From Glebionis coronaria (Eukaryota; Streptophyta; Magnoliopsida; Asterales; Asteraceae): a stretch of DNA of 64,000 bases. The notes beneath the pieces were generated by a model. That model made no database searches. It worked only from the letters and a program-made list of their open reading frames with translations, and was not told where the DNA came from. The stretch covers positions 528,576,618 to 528,640,617 of the forward strand of contig CM046882.1 of assembly GCA_025667525.1 (NCBI GenBank). The letters are read 5' to 3'. A program made the position numbers and the translations under genes. This document shows positions 11,301-23,888 of this stretch, one piece after another (position 1 is the first letter of the stretch; each line of letters opens with the position of its first letter).

Positions 11301-11537
11301 TACGTCGTAACTTTCTAGTAGTGTTTTTGCCTATTTTTCTATTTTTTCGTCTTCGTAATTTTCTCTTCTTTTTCTTCTTGTTAATAATCAAAAATATAAA
11401 TCAATCATTCATCACACAACGCACTAGCCTCCTCGAGAACGAACTCACTTTTAGGGTCATTCACACACGGTTTTCCTAAATCGTCGTGCACGCTTACCCC
11501 TATTTTATTGCTCTTTTCCTAAAGGGGAGTAAAATCA

Positions 11538-12796
11538 CTATATCATCAAGGTCATGAACCTCATGATTATTTGGCTAAAGCTCATTTCATGATATATTGT
11601 AGTTAGTTCTTGGTGAAAAACTTTTCATCACTCCTTTGCAGATCACTAATTGTTTTTATAAGTTAAAACAATATTCCTTGAGAAAAATTGAATTCTCATC
11701 ACTAAAAGGATTATTCAAAATGAGATTTATAAGTAATCGTTATCGAATGAAGTTGTTTATGAAACACCTTGGAAAACTTAATTGTTTTTCTGATAAAGAA
11801 AATCTTTGTAAATTTATTCTTGATTCTTATTTAAGAATTAAGCATGAAAATGTTTTTATTATAAACATGATGATAAAAATTTGACGAACTGAGTATTGCA
11901 TCGTTAGTCTTGAAATTGTATATAGTTGCGCGCCTACATACAATTTGGAATGGACCATGCAAGACTGATTAGTAGTCACCATAAAACTAATGAATAAACA
12001 CTACATTTTCCTTGAAGATTGTGAAAGATTAAATTTTATGAGATCTGCAAGAAGTGAAAAATAGGGACATAGTGTTAGGGACACCTACATATGTGCCTGT
12101 AGCATCTATTCTTCTGAGTCAAATTTACTCATCTGTGGAAATTGCCTTATTTGACAATTGACAATTCTTTCTTGTCCAATTATCTCGTAGTGAGATTCTT
12201 AGGAAAAGTATCTGATTACCGAGTGTTGATACCCGACTGGATGTATTGACGTTCTTATCATTTCTTATGATTTGATTTCATTTGAATGACCTGGGTAACG
12301 ATCCGAGGAGCTTTTGAATGCGTACTCAAATTATGAAAACATGGGATATATTCATAGTCGTTAAATGTTTTCGTCTGTATCTGATTTGAAATTCTCTCGC
12401 ATAGATTATGCGTTGACCTTACTCTTTTAAGGTTAGTTATGTCTCCATATATCCTTGAATTTGTGAAGGATTATGAGTTATTATTAGTCTTTTTAGAAGT
12501 TCACATCTTATCAATGGTAATGAAATTGGAAAGTTGATAATTCCAGTAGAATGGATTGATTGATTATGACATGAAGACATTGTCTTAATTGATGGGAACT
12601 CGAATAGAATTCCCCTAAATGATAAGATGTTGATTATCAAAAGTGATCTAAATAATTCTTGATGGATGACCATATCCTGTATTTAGACTTGGAATTATAC
12701 TGTGAATGGTTGTGAATTAGTCATAGATATTATAATCTAGAAAGAACCTAATATGAATTTATTAAAAGATGTTTCTGTTATCTAAAACTTTAGGAA
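11538..12796 (+). pseudogene. Decayed chromovirus interior between nested block and RT
   Basis: This sits between the nested LTR-like block and the recognisable end of protease/RT. ORF 11636-11884 (82 codons, Lys/Phe-rich) shows no domain. The protease should be here by gene order, but I cannot find its active-site motif. Confidence 0.35.
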
Positions 12797-13370
12797 GTAT
12801 TTGTTGGTGAATAACCTAGACTTTCGCCATTAAGGCAAGTTGAAATTGGTATTGATTATATTCCCGGTGCTGCACTTGTGGCTTGTGCACTGTACGTCAG
12901 CACCATCTGAATTAAAGGAATTACCGTACAACTGAGAGAGTTGTCGGAGAAAGATTTTATTCTACCAAGCTCGTCACCATGAAGAGCTATGGTGTTATCA
13001 TTCCTTATATTTACAGATTACTGTGAACTGAGTAAATTGACAATCGAAAACGATATCCATGACTCGAAATGGAAGATTTGTTCGATCATTTACAAGGTTC
13101 TAGCTTATGTTTTAAAGATTTGATCCATGGCATGGTTATCATCAACTTCGCATCTACGAAAAAGATTATGTATTCCAATCACTACATCCGGTACTTGTAA
13201 TGAACAATTATGAGTTCCACGTGATGTCGTTGGATTGACTAATACACATGTAGCATTCATAAATTTGGTGAATCACGTGTGTAGGCTGTAATTTGATAAA
13301 TTCATGCTTGTAATCATTCAGGACTATTTGTTTGTTTATAAGTATAAAAAGGAGTTAGTAATTATTTATA
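12797..13370 (+). pseudogene. Chromovirus reverse transcriptase relic
   Basis: Read with stops, the frame gives the chromovirus RT entry region in order: VFVGE-stop-PRLSPLRQVE, then IDYIPGAA (usual DLVPGAAP), VQLRELSEKDFILPSSSP, then DLFDHLQGSS-like and LVNHVCRL-FDKFM blocks. The catalytic box that should read FIDDIL is IIQDYL. There are several stops but few indels, as expected of a copy that decayed mainly by substitution. It would have copied element RNA into DNA and is certainly inactive here. Confidence 0.75.
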
Positions 13371-13978
13371 GATTGCCCTAAATTGGCCGAACAATTAAAA
13401 CCTGTACCTTGAATAATTAACATGTGATTTAAGACTTAATCATTTATATTAATTGACCATGTGATTAAAAGATAATGGAATCTATATTGACTCTTCAAAA
13501 ATTAAGAGCCCTTTTAAGACTTTTAGCTTTACCAAAAAGAAAGTGCAAATATGTTTTGACAAATGTTTTAACAAAGGATTTTTAAGGGATTATTCCCTTA
13601 TACACAAACCATTTAACTAAACTTCTGTTTAGGGGTAAATGTTTATGTATACCTCAAGACAACCTAAGAAGAATTGAGGAAACCATTTAATCCATGACTT
13701 AAAATGTGAAACGATAATTTTTACTTTTCAACTAAGAAAATTTTGACCAAAGTATAACCAAAGATTTTTCAAACATTTACGGATCTTACTGATTATTTTC
13801 GATAAATCAACAAAAGTCTTGTTTACTAAATTCAAATTATTTTGAACATTTTTATATAACTGGTCGAACTAGGAAATTTAAAATTTTACGTTTACTTTTC
13901 ATAAAAATTTAAATATCTAACCTTTAATTACTTGTAATACTTATCGACGCTTAAAACGTCGGATTGAGTAAAACGGAT
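13371..13978 (+). other. Decayed pol interior, nothing recognisable
   Basis: AT-rich sequence with stops in all frames, where the rest of RT and RNase H would be. No motif identified. Confidence 0.4.
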
Positions 13979-14297
<319 letters not shown>

Positions 14298-14639
14298 GTT
14301 GACACGAAACTAAAACATAGAAGATATGAAGAACCAATTAGGACATGTTCTTTAGTAATGAAGGTGCAAAATAAATTGCCAAACAATATTAAAAAATAAA
14401 CAATGTTTGTGAAAATGATAATATGGATAATAAAAGGGGTTCGCGGCTAATGTGAACCATTAAAATTGAGAAGCCAATAGCGTTAAATGTTTTAAAGACC
14501 ACTTGTGGTTGCCTAAATATGGAGATTTTGAGATGTAGTCATGTTGGAATCTTGTAAGTATAAGTATTCTATTCCTACCATTTCTGATTTAATGTATCAT
14601 TATCAGAAGAAGTTGAACTAATGGCAAATTATGAAGGCA

Positions 14640-15735
14640 GACACCGCCGCATACATTAGTAAACGTCAAGGTATCGCAAAGGTCATCATCTGAATTTGAT
14701 TCGATTTGGGTCATCATCGACAGACTGACCAAATCTGATAATATCATTCCTGTTAATGATAGATTCTCGATGAAGAAATTGACTCTTTTCTATTTAAAGG
14801 AGTTATGTAAACATGGTGTGCCTGTATCGATCATATCTATCAAGATCCTCGCTTCGCATCGAATTTCTAGAGATTTGCTCAGAAGTCATTGGGAACGAAC
14901 CTTGATGAGAGTGCTGTTTACCATCCCAATCGAAGGGACGAGGTACAGTAACGATACAAAATACTACAAGTGCTGTTTTATGTTTGAATGATTGACCTTT
15001 GGTAATAAACCGTATAATCGTTTTCCTTTAGACAGATTATCATTGAGAATTATCGTATTAAGATCGAGATCGAATCTTGTTATGATCTAATTATTAGAGC
15101 CTCTGTAAGCAGGAGTTGGGATGAAGACACTCGACATACACCCATTGTGAGTTGGACATGTATTTTAGGTTTAAGGTTTCCTATGATGGCAAACCTAACC
15201 TTACAAAATACTCGACCCGCGAGGCCTGAAATGATTGTTGAAATTAGGATCTGATTATTGACTGCCGGTAGTGGGTAGGAGATTATGTGAATATGAAATG
15301 TAGATCTTGAAGTGCCAGATGGGTAGCATAGTTATGCCAAAATTTCTAACCTTGGAAAAATGAATTAATGATCTGAAAGATCATGGGATATAAGTCCTCG
15401 TTGTATGGGACCATGGAGATGATGTAAAAGTTGGGATTGAAAGGCATATAAGCTGGATCTACCCTAGGACTTCAAGAGCTGCGTGAATTATGTTTCGTCA
15501 AGCGAACTTGATAAATTATCTATCAAGTGAAAATCTGAATTCTTCTTAATAAAGCTTAGATCGGCGAAAAGTTGCATTCATCAAAAACCCGTGAACATGA
15601 TGGATAGAGAAAGTAAGTCAACATTAAGCCTGATCTTATTCCCGTAGTTATGTTTGATGAAACTCGCGTATTGTAATGAATTACACTTGTGAGAAAAGAC
15701 CGAATGTGGAGGAAATACCCACATGGCTTTAACTC
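14640..15735 (+). pseudogene. Chromovirus integrase and pol 3' end relic
   Basis: From about 14697 the frame reads DSIWVIIDRLTKSDN then HGVPVSIIS, the integrase core around the first catalytic Asp. The following SDRD block of the family is replaced by SIKILASHRIS, so the second catalytic Asp is gone. After many stops, the end of pol is visible at about 15680-15730 as TCEKRPNVEEIP / MWRKYPHGF in two frames, corresponding to the family's final WEREDxMRxKYPHLF block. The ORFs 14770-14991 and 15556-15808 (minus) are fragments or shadows of this. Confidence 0.75.
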
Positions 15736-15784
15736 TATAAGAAGCGAGTAGTAAGGTAAGATGATCTTTGAGGACAAAGATCCT

Positions 15785-15800
15785 GTTTAGGGGTAAATGC
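15785..15800 (+). other. Polypurine tract of the chromovirus
   Basis: TTTAGGGGTAAATGC directly abuts the 3' LTR start TGTGACAATC. It is preceded by the family's usual GAGGACAAAGATCC phrase. Confidence 0.75.
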
Positions 15801-18800
15801 TGTGACAATCCGTCAATTTATGGTTGATATTTTGTTCTCAAATATTATTTAAAAATATTATTTTAATGTTATATTTTGAACTCACTTATTTTTGGGAATA
15901 AATTTGGATTTACGTCTTGAAGTAGCATCGACTACGTTTAAAACCAGAGGATTCTACGTTACGTGCTCACGTTTACATACACCGTCTTTAGTGACAGTCC
16001 GACATTTCAGAAAATGAATTTATCCGTGAATATTATTTTGGAGTTTTAAATTTGTGTTGGTTCATAAACTCACAAATTTACGAGAAAAGATTAGGACTTA
16101 CGATATTAATTTAACGTCCTTTACGACTAAACCGGAAACCTTAGGATTACGTATTTACGTTTTTGAACTTCGTTTTGTGCCGTTGATTCATAATTTATAA
16201 AAAAGTTTTTCGTGAAACGACCCGAGGGCACGCAAATCGAGGAAACTAGAATCGAGGAATACTCGTAAATTAGTGAGGTGGGACAAAATACATTATCCCA
16301 CCCCACTACACACATGGGACATCACAACATGACACCACATCAAAGATGTGGCATCATGTTAGCTTATAACTTACAAGTGTAAGTTAAGCTTACACTTTAA
16401 GCTACCAAACCAACAAAAACAACTACCTAAACACATACCACCATTTTCACTCATGCAAACAATCTCAAAATCCTCTCAAAACACCACCATTTCCGTCCCA
16501 TATTCAAAGCACAAACACCCCTTTTGATCTTTTCTAGCCACAAAATACTTGTTATCTAGCTATATCATGGAGTTACCTTGAAGTCTTGATCACTTGGTGG
16601 CCATTTTAACAACAAAGGAGGTGATTTGCTTGTGTCCTAGGGCTGATTTCTCAACTTATTTTCTTGGTGTTTGATGATCTTGGAGTTACATTTGGTGTTC
16701 ATCAAGTTCTTGTCTTCTAAAAACAAGATATACTCTTGGTTGGTAAAGAAGATCATCCTCTCCATTTTCTCTTGTTATTTTTGTAAAAATCAAATGTATT
16801 TTCTTTCTTATTGTATATGCATATGATGAATATATGATGATAAAAATGTTGTGTGGGGATCAAGTGTTGATAAATATGCTTAAAAAGGTTAATAACTATA
16901 AGAAACAAGGCTAAAATCATGATTAATTTGTTGGCTGTATAAAAACATTATGTAACTAAAACTTGAACTGATAAACTTGCATGGTAGAATCCATTTACAG
17001 TAAGTACAAGATGTTATACACATGTGAGAGTTGGTCATGTAATGGAATCATTATAATGAGTGAGATATGATCAAAATAAGATGAGTGTGCTAATCTGAAT
17101 AAGCTGTTTTGTAGGGACTGTTAAGCATAGATAAACTTAAAATTAGCAGTAGCTATAACTAAGTTAATTGTAGCACATAATATGAAGTTCATGCCATCCA
17201 AAAATGAGCTTCTAATTCATTGTAGAACTCTAGATATGATAAAATGGTGAAGATGAAAATAAAAATCAGATTTTGAAGAATTAATGTTTATTACTATTAT
17301 ATAAGCACTCAAATTATATAGTATAAAATGAGAAATTAAAACCCACTAACTTATGAATTTCGTTTATATAAATATGTATAAGGTTAAATAAATGGATAAA
17401 TTATAAAAATGGTAGTGGAATAATATTTATAAGTTATAAAAACTATAAACTTGATTTTTACGACTTTTTCGGCTATTACCGTAAAATTAACGTTTTTCGC
17501 CAAATAAAACTTAGACGATCAAACCCGTCTAATGTAAAGTTATTAAAAGTCATATACTGATATGTAAGTATCTAATACAAGTAAAAACCGATAAAACCCG
17601 AACTATAGGACATACAGACATTAACGAGCTAAGTAAGCATATAGGACTAATAATTGGACTAAATAAGTTAAACACTTATAAAAAGAACTTATTGGGCTTA
17701 ACCCATTTGGGCCCAACATGTAAAGTACAAATACTGATAATACAAGTATGAAATGGATTAATACAAGTTAAAGAACTTATAATAGGCTTATTGGACCTAA
17801 AATACGTAAATAGATAAAACTAGTAAACTAGTAAGAAGTTACCAATAAGTAAACACTAAAATGAGTAAAAGAGAATATGTAAACCCACTTGATCATCATA
17901 TATATATAATAATCATATGTATACATAATTTTTATTTTTATAAAGTCATTGGACATGAGTCTAAGACGAGTATTATTTGTCTAGGTTTCTGTGATTGAAG
18001 CACGTACCGTACATCCAAATCGCCGATAATCGCCTTCCCACATTAACGTGAGTTCATAGCCTCACACTCTTTTAAATGCTTTTATGAAATGTTTTATAAA
18101 CCAGCGAGGGAGATAACATGTTAGTTTTTATAAAATAGGACACCATTTGTCCCGATTGTTTGTTTATTGATTTGGACCCGAATGATTGTATGACCCGATT
18201 GTATTACCCTATGAATGATTAAAGGACCCGATAGATGAAATAAAATGGATTATTAAAGTTAGGTTATGTCACTAACAGTCCCATTAGCATGAATTGTGAA
18301 CTACCAGGATTTGGTAGACGCTTATGCATATACTAGTACTATTTGGGGACGATCACCCCAGTTCGCGCCTTGACGGTTGATCCCCGTCGTGCCACATTGA
18401 TTGGTAAGCGAATTTATGTATGAGAAGATTTCCATAGCGTGACCTTTGTGACGACACGCTACTTTAGATGGGCAAATTGAGTATCGGGTTAGCTACCCGT
18501 TGTTTGGTTTAGTAAGGTAACAATGTCATGCGGCTTATAATAATCCAATTAACGAAATACTACTATACGCACCGAATTACGATGTATTGCCTGACTAGCA
18601 TTACGGGGTCATACTATTGATTTTATGTTCGTGTTCTCGTTTTATATAACCATATTTATATAACGGTTTTTATTTAATCTATACAACGTTATAAAACGTA
18701 TTGTATGATGTTTTTACGACATTGGTTCGTATAATGATTTTTAAGGCAAATGCCTATATTATGATTTTCGATAAGGATTTGTATAAAAATGACTTTGGCT

Positions 18801-19203
18801 ATTTTATGGCCTATTACAATGATTTGTACGAAATGATTTTTGGTAATAATTTTATACCAAAGTTATATTGATGGAATTTATTAAACTCTATGAATTCACT
18901 CGGCGTTATTGCTGACCTTTTCTTTTAACATGTTTTATCTCAGGTACTTGAAGGTAATTCTCGGGAAGATAACAAGAATTCATGGCCCGCACCTAAATAA
19001 TAATTTCCATTCAAATTCTTTGTAAAACTTGTATGAAATATTATGACTTGGGACCTATGTAACTTTGATATTTATGAATGGAAATGCTTTATTATTAAAA
19101 CGACGCGACTTTTAAGCGTTGTCTATGATGTGAGTAATGTGCTATCCCGTAACACCAACTAGTCTTCCGCTGTATTGAGTTGTATAAATTTGGGGGTGTT
19201 ACA
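15801..19203 (+). repeat. 3' LTR of the chromovirus
   Basis: 3403 bp, aligned to 2950-6380 end to end and roughly 97% alike by eye. It ends GGGGGTGTTACA immediately before the second CTACT duplication. There is no coding content beyond shadows. Confidence 0.93.
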
Positions 19204-19613
19204 CTACTGGACAGGTGACGCGGATTGAAGGTAATTCTTCTCTTACTTCTCATACTATATTGCCACCTCATCCTACTGCGTGCACGCCCAAGCGGGTGAT
19301 GTACCAATTTCACTCTCCGGGAAATGAGGATGAGTTTTTTGACCCCGGAGGTGACAATGACAATTCTATGATTGATAACTTTACGGCTTTGCCAATTGGT
19401 CAGCTTCCATTGTCTTTGGAGGATGACAATGTGATTCCTTTACCCACCCCACCTCCCGTGGATCAATATTTCACATACTTCTCGTATGTTGAAAGGACCT
19501 TCCTACCAATCAAGACTTATCCTCCTGCCTCTCCTTTATTATATTCCTCCGGGAACGAGGACAAGGTCTTTGATCCCGGTATTACATTCGAGGCTTCCCC
19601 ATGGACCATTTAA
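19204..19613 (+). CDS. Family A protein, 3' part of I1 copy
   Basis: This is the continuation of the ORF begun at 1879. After the CTACT duplication the frame resumes at 19209 and runs 134 codons to TAA at 19611-19613. Without the chromovirus the I1 protein would be 491 residues with no internal stop, the only family A copy in the window of which that is true. This part has an FDPGGDND block, a SYVERTFLP block, a YSSGNEDKVFDPGI block and the end ASPWTI. The last blocks again resemble remembered Asteraceae transposon proteins. Function unknown; I infer it belongs with the zinc-finger part as one gag-like protein. The overlapping ORFs 19215-19613 and 19486-19770 are the tail of this frame and a shadow. 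Confidence 0.75.
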
Positions 19614-21633
19614 TTCGGGGACGAGTCAGGCTCGTGACTCGGTTAAAAAAAACAAGCGCTTTTTGGGAGGCAACCCAATTATTTATCTATCTTTCCTTAT
19701 TTTCACCATAAGTGTAGGGGGAGCCCCGTGGTGTTTCTTGTTCTCTTTTTTTATCATGTGCAGGGATTAGAGCTTCAAAGACACACTCTTGATGAATTTT
19801 GACGAACCGTGATTCCGTGTTCCTTCTTCCCGGTTCTATCTTAAACTCTTTTTGATTCACTATTTTATATTTCTCAATATTAAAATAGGAATCACTTTAG
19901 TTGTCCTTTCCTTAGCAAGATTTAAACAACATGCACAATGTCCTAAGTGTAGGGGAGTTTACTCCCACATGCTTAAACATTGAGGACAATGTTTATATTA
20001 AGTGTAGGGGGGACTTCTATCGAAGTTAAGTGGCCTTTTCCTTGTATTTGTCCTCATTTTAACCGGAAAATCAATTTTTCGACATTTTTCAAAATTGTTG
20101 ATCTATTTTGGCCTATTAATTTTTCCTTTTGTATAGTTATTCCCTTTCTTTACTAGAATAAATTTTAATAAAGTGGTTTTAATTTTCAAACGTTATGAAT
20201 CTTTTGAATCAACCCGAGTTTACTTATCTAAGTTTACTCTAGCTAGTATCCTTAACATGTTTAAGTCAAGTTTTGCTAGACTTTTATATAGGGAGCTATA
20301 AAACGCGAAAGTCTTAACTCTCACGGGTTAAGAACAAGAACTTTTCGCAAGTTCCTATAATTGATCCTAGAGAGTTGTTTATCAAGGGAACTTTAAAATG
20401 CGATTTCTAAACTTGAAAAAGTATAAGAGTTTGCAAGATCCTATAGATGACTCGAAAACCCAAAACTTTGGTTTAATAGGCTAAGCATCCACGAGTCTCA
20501 TTCCTTGATATTTTAACATGTGGAGAACGAGAGATGATAGAGTCAATTATAAGTTTGGTATTCTTTCGTGAATTTATGTGAGTTAATTATAAGCCTATTC
20601 TCCCATCGCTTGCTAATAAATTTATCTGCAATAAATAAGGTTGTACGATTTGAAAAGTTACTTAGCTTCTAGCCCAAGATCGTTTAAAAGTTGCTGGGTA
20701 TGGATTAGAGTTCATAGCCAAGGCATAACTTATTGAAGCGGGATGCGAAGATTGGTGAGTCCAAAAAGGCCCTAACAAGGCATGAGGGCTACATTTTGTT
20801 GCTAAAGATCAAAAGTGATGTGAAGAATCATTTATCGAAAATCAATATGAAGGATCGAGACACACGACGAAAATCAAGTACTCCCCAAAAGATCATGGAG
20901 AAGTCTATCCGAAAAGACCCTAGCAAGGTATGAGGATAAATAGATCCAAGTCCAAAAAGGAGGCGGATCGTTGTATATCAAAGTCCAAAGTAATGATTGG
21001 AGAAAAATGAAGAAGTCGTGGTCCAAATATGAAGAATCTCTCAAAATTTCAAGTGAAGAAATTCCTATTATGAAGAGAAGACCATTATTTCATGAACGTC
21101 TCTCAAGATTTGAAGTATGAAGTCGCTGCCAAATATCGGTCCGAGAAAGGTCTCAAATCGTGAAGCGAGTTATGCCAAGATATGAACTTTATGAGGTCCC
21201 GAGAAGCAGTTTTAAAAGATTTTCTCCTTTAGCTAACTATTGATTAAATCGTCCCACTTTATTTTCAGCCTTAATAATTATCGAAATAAGTCAACAATGC
21301 ATCCTCGTGATCATTCAAGACAACAATAAAATATAAGAGATACACGTAGGAATAAGGGAGTCTAAGTAAATATTTGGCCCACATGAGTTCGTGTTAGTTT
21401 GCTAACTTATAGTAACAATGATCTCGTTTTCAAGCTTGGTTTGGAGAAAGTGAAAACTTGATGATGATGATCATTCATGACATTTCCAAAACCCAAAGGT
21501 ATGTTTTTGATTTCTTTACTTTGAATGTTTATAATTTTCTATCTCTTTAATAAAGGCCAATATGGATTGATTAGGATGGAAAATGTAATCTTGCTTTGTA
21601 ACTAATGCATTGCATGAGGACATTGCAATGGTC
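19614..21633 (+). other. I1 3' region with repeated polypurine-like motifs
   Basis: This 2-kb non-coding tail is conserved in I2 (25342-27360), I3 (31065-33085) and the Athila-like element (51859-53984). It begins with a conserved AACAAGCGCTTTTTGGGAGGCAACCC-type block. The motif AAGTGTAGGGG occurs at 19710, 19945 and 20000 and as the true polypurine tract at 21634. A hairpin AAACATT-GAGGAC-AATGTTT (19975-19994) precedes the third. Small ORFs such as 20733-20933 (66 codons, Lys-rich, also open in I2) have no recognisable domain. Confidence 0.7.
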
Positions 21634-21647
21634 AAGTGTAGGGGATT
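21608..21647 (+). other. Hairpin plus polypurine tract before LTR2
   Basis: CATTGCA-TGAGGACAT-TGCAATG forms a 7-bp stem with GAGGAC in the loop. Three bases later comes the tract AAGTGTAGGGGATT, which abuts LTR2. This would be the plus-strand primer. The same pair is found at 27335-27374, 33060-33099 and 53959-53998. Confidence 0.75.
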
Positions 21648-22100
21648 TGATAGGTGTGTAAACACCCTTCCTTTTTATCACTTAACTACAATAATAACCG
21701 AGCCAAAACGTGTATTTTATGTCGTAAATGTCGGAATTATGCGTGGTTTGTGTTTTTGTTGTGATTTAGGACGAAATTGTGAAAAGGGGAGAAAACACGG
21801 GCATTCACGAGCTTTTATCGAAGAAAAAGACAAAATACGAAGTGAAGAAATCAAGAGTGCAAAAAGAACGGAAGTCCAAGACCAATTCTGAAGATTTATC
21901 AAAGAAAAAATCAAAAGACGGAAGTTTACTAAATGCCGAAGAACTCAAGTCTAATTTATTGAAGAATTACAAGACGAGTTTAAGGAAATCCCGAGACAAA
22001 GTCGTTAAAGTCAAAAGATTAAGAAGACAAGGACTTAATCATGCAATTAGAGAAAGAAGAAAGATGGGAAGAAGCTTCCTAAGCACCTCCCTAATCCTCC

Positions 22101-22108
22101 TATAAATA
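22101..22108 (+). promoter_or_regulatory. TATA box of LTR2
   Basis: TATAAATA in the same context as LTR1, LTR3 and LTR4. Confidence 0.75.
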
Positions 22109-22548
22109 GTCTTTAATTCCCTTCATTTGTTTCGTTGGCTAAGTGTGACAATTAGTCTTCCACCCTTTAATTACTTGTTCTTTAATTACATGTCATTTAA
22201 TTAATTGTCTTGCACCTTAAATACATTTAATTTCAAGTAAGTTTCCTTTTAATTATTGTCAATCTTTACTTTTCTTGTCAATCTCCTATCTACCTTTCTT
22301 TAATCTTTAATCTTTATGCTTATTTGTTAATGTTCATGTTTTTGATGTTTTTATTGATTTGATTAAAGTGGGTTTTGATAATTTTGATTATTATTGTTAG
22401 TTTGATTGTTTTGAATTGTTTGTTTATGATTAGTAGATGCTACTGGATTAGTCTTGTTTAATCTTTTGGTTTGATTTTGATTATTTTGTCCAAATTCGTT
22501 TCTTTTTTGTTCCCCGTGTTCTTCGTGGTTTCTGTTTCCCCAGGTATT

Positions 22549-23042
22549 CTGAATCAAGGACCAGCAAAGCATATATTCCGGATCAAAGATTTGTTCAGAA
22601 AGTTCTGAATCAAGGGAGTTCTGAATCAAGGAAGTTCTGAATCAAGGGAGTTCTGAATCAGCAAAGTTCTGAATCAAAGTTCCGAATCAGCAAAGTTCTG
22701 AATCAAAGTTCCGAATCAGCAAAGTTCCGAATCAAAGTTCCGAATCAGCAAAATTCCGAATCAAAGTTCCGAATCAAAGTTTCGAATCAGCAAAGTTCTG
22801 AATCAAAGTTCCTAATCAAAGTTCCGAATCAAAGTTTTGAATCAAAGTTCCGAATGAGCAAAGTTCTGAATCAAAGTTCCGAATCAGCAAAGTTCCGAAT
22901 CAAAGTTCTGAATCAGCAAAGTTCCAAATCAAAGTTCCGAATCAAAGTTCCGAATCAAAGTTCCGAATCAGCAAAGTTCCGAATCAACAAAGTTCCGAAT
23001 CAAAGTTCTGAACCAAGCAAAAGTTCTGAATCAAAGTTTTGT
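22549..23042 (+). repeat. Minisatellite in LTR2
   Basis: GTTCCGAATCA(AA/GCAAA) units as in LTR1, with different numbers and order. ORF 22854-23129 is an open frame through the repeat, not a gene. Confidence 0.92.
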
Positions 23043-23649
23043 TCATCCGGAATATTCAATATTCCGGATCAAGGGGTATTCATTTGGAATATATTCCGAA
23101 TCAAGGTTTTTGGTAAATATTCCGAGTAAAGAAGAACATTCTGAACAAAGGTGACATTCCGGATGAATGTTTATTCCGGATGAATGTTTATTCCGAATGA
23201 GGGTATTATTCCGAATGAGCTGTTTTCAGTTTCTTTTAAGTTTCTGTTTTTAATTTTTAATTTTCAAGCTTTATTTTTCCCGCCTTTTTCCTTAGTCGCA
23301 CTTTAAGATTACTTGCCTTAGATTTATTTTAGCCTTGCCTTATTTTAAGTTTTTGTTGCGTTTTAAGTTTGCCTTAGATAGTTTTAAGTTTGCGTTATTT
23401 AATTTAATTGCCCATTTACTTTTAGTGCCTTTTAATTTTCGTCACGCTTTTAAATTCTCGTCATTTATTTTAAATTAGAGTTAGATTTAAATTAACGTCA
23501 TTTTCATTTACGTCTTTGCACATTTATTTTAAAACAACAAAAAAATATTCTTTTTCACCAAAAACAATTGAGTCGCATTTTGAACCGGAAATCAATTCGA
23601 GAAGATACCGAGAAACGAACTTTTTAACTGAGTGAAACCAGTTATAAAA

Positions 23650-23664
23650 TGGCGCCGCTGCCGG
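23650..23664 (+). other. Primer-binding site of I2, tRNA-Asp type
   Basis: TGGCGCCGCTGCCGG, identical to I1. The leader hairpin is at 23720-23735. Confidence 0.88.
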
Positions 23665-23888
23665 ATCTTTTCGTGAAGATTAACGGTTTTCTGTGAGAGA
23701 CGCGTTGCTTTTTGGGACCCGTTCACTCGTGAACGTTATTTTTCGTGTCAAAAATTTTCAAAAAATCCCAAAAACATTTGAAAAATCATAAAAAGCATTT
23801 CTTTTTCAAAGTTTTGCACCAAAAATATTCCTCTTTATCCTCTATTATGTTTAATTCTTTTCTTTACCCCTCTTATTTATAATTCTTC

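Larger units (their letters stand above)
7758..11537 (+). repeat. LTR-like block nested in the chromovirus (candidate solo LTR)
   Basis: The block starts TGATGAGAC...GTCTCATC, an inverted start comparable with the TGATAGGTGTGTAAACACCC start of family A LTRs. It then has a 'TTTTTAGGTACGGATATTGAGGAATTGG' style U3 phrase (described, not exact family) typical of Athila-type LTRs. A TATA box is at 8855-8862, then a T-rich 2.7-kb stretch, and a possible TCA end near 11537 after GGGGAGTAAA. No coding domain is visible; the ORFs at 7879-8115, 8112-8300 and 8614-8856 lie in the presumed U3. I could not find a target duplication, so both ends are provisional and it may instead be part of a larger decayed element. 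Confidence 0.45.
21648..23646 (+). repeat. LTR2 of family A, complete
   Basis: 1999 bp from TGATAGGTGTGTAAACACCC (which folds on itself: GGTGT/ACACC) to just before the primer site. U3 is purine-rich and holds a 108-codon Lys-rich frame (21779-22105) that ends in the TATA box at 22101-22108. R/U5 holds the minisatellite at 22549-23042. It serves as the 3' LTR of I1 and the 5' LTR of I2, and no second LTR or target duplication separates the two units. Confidence 0.92.

Noticed and set aside
22363..22629. Minus-strand Asn/Gln-rich ORF (also at 367, 28091 and 33816)
   Set aside because: It arises from the T/A-rich LTR leader read backwards and is the same in all LTRs. No domain and no independent support.
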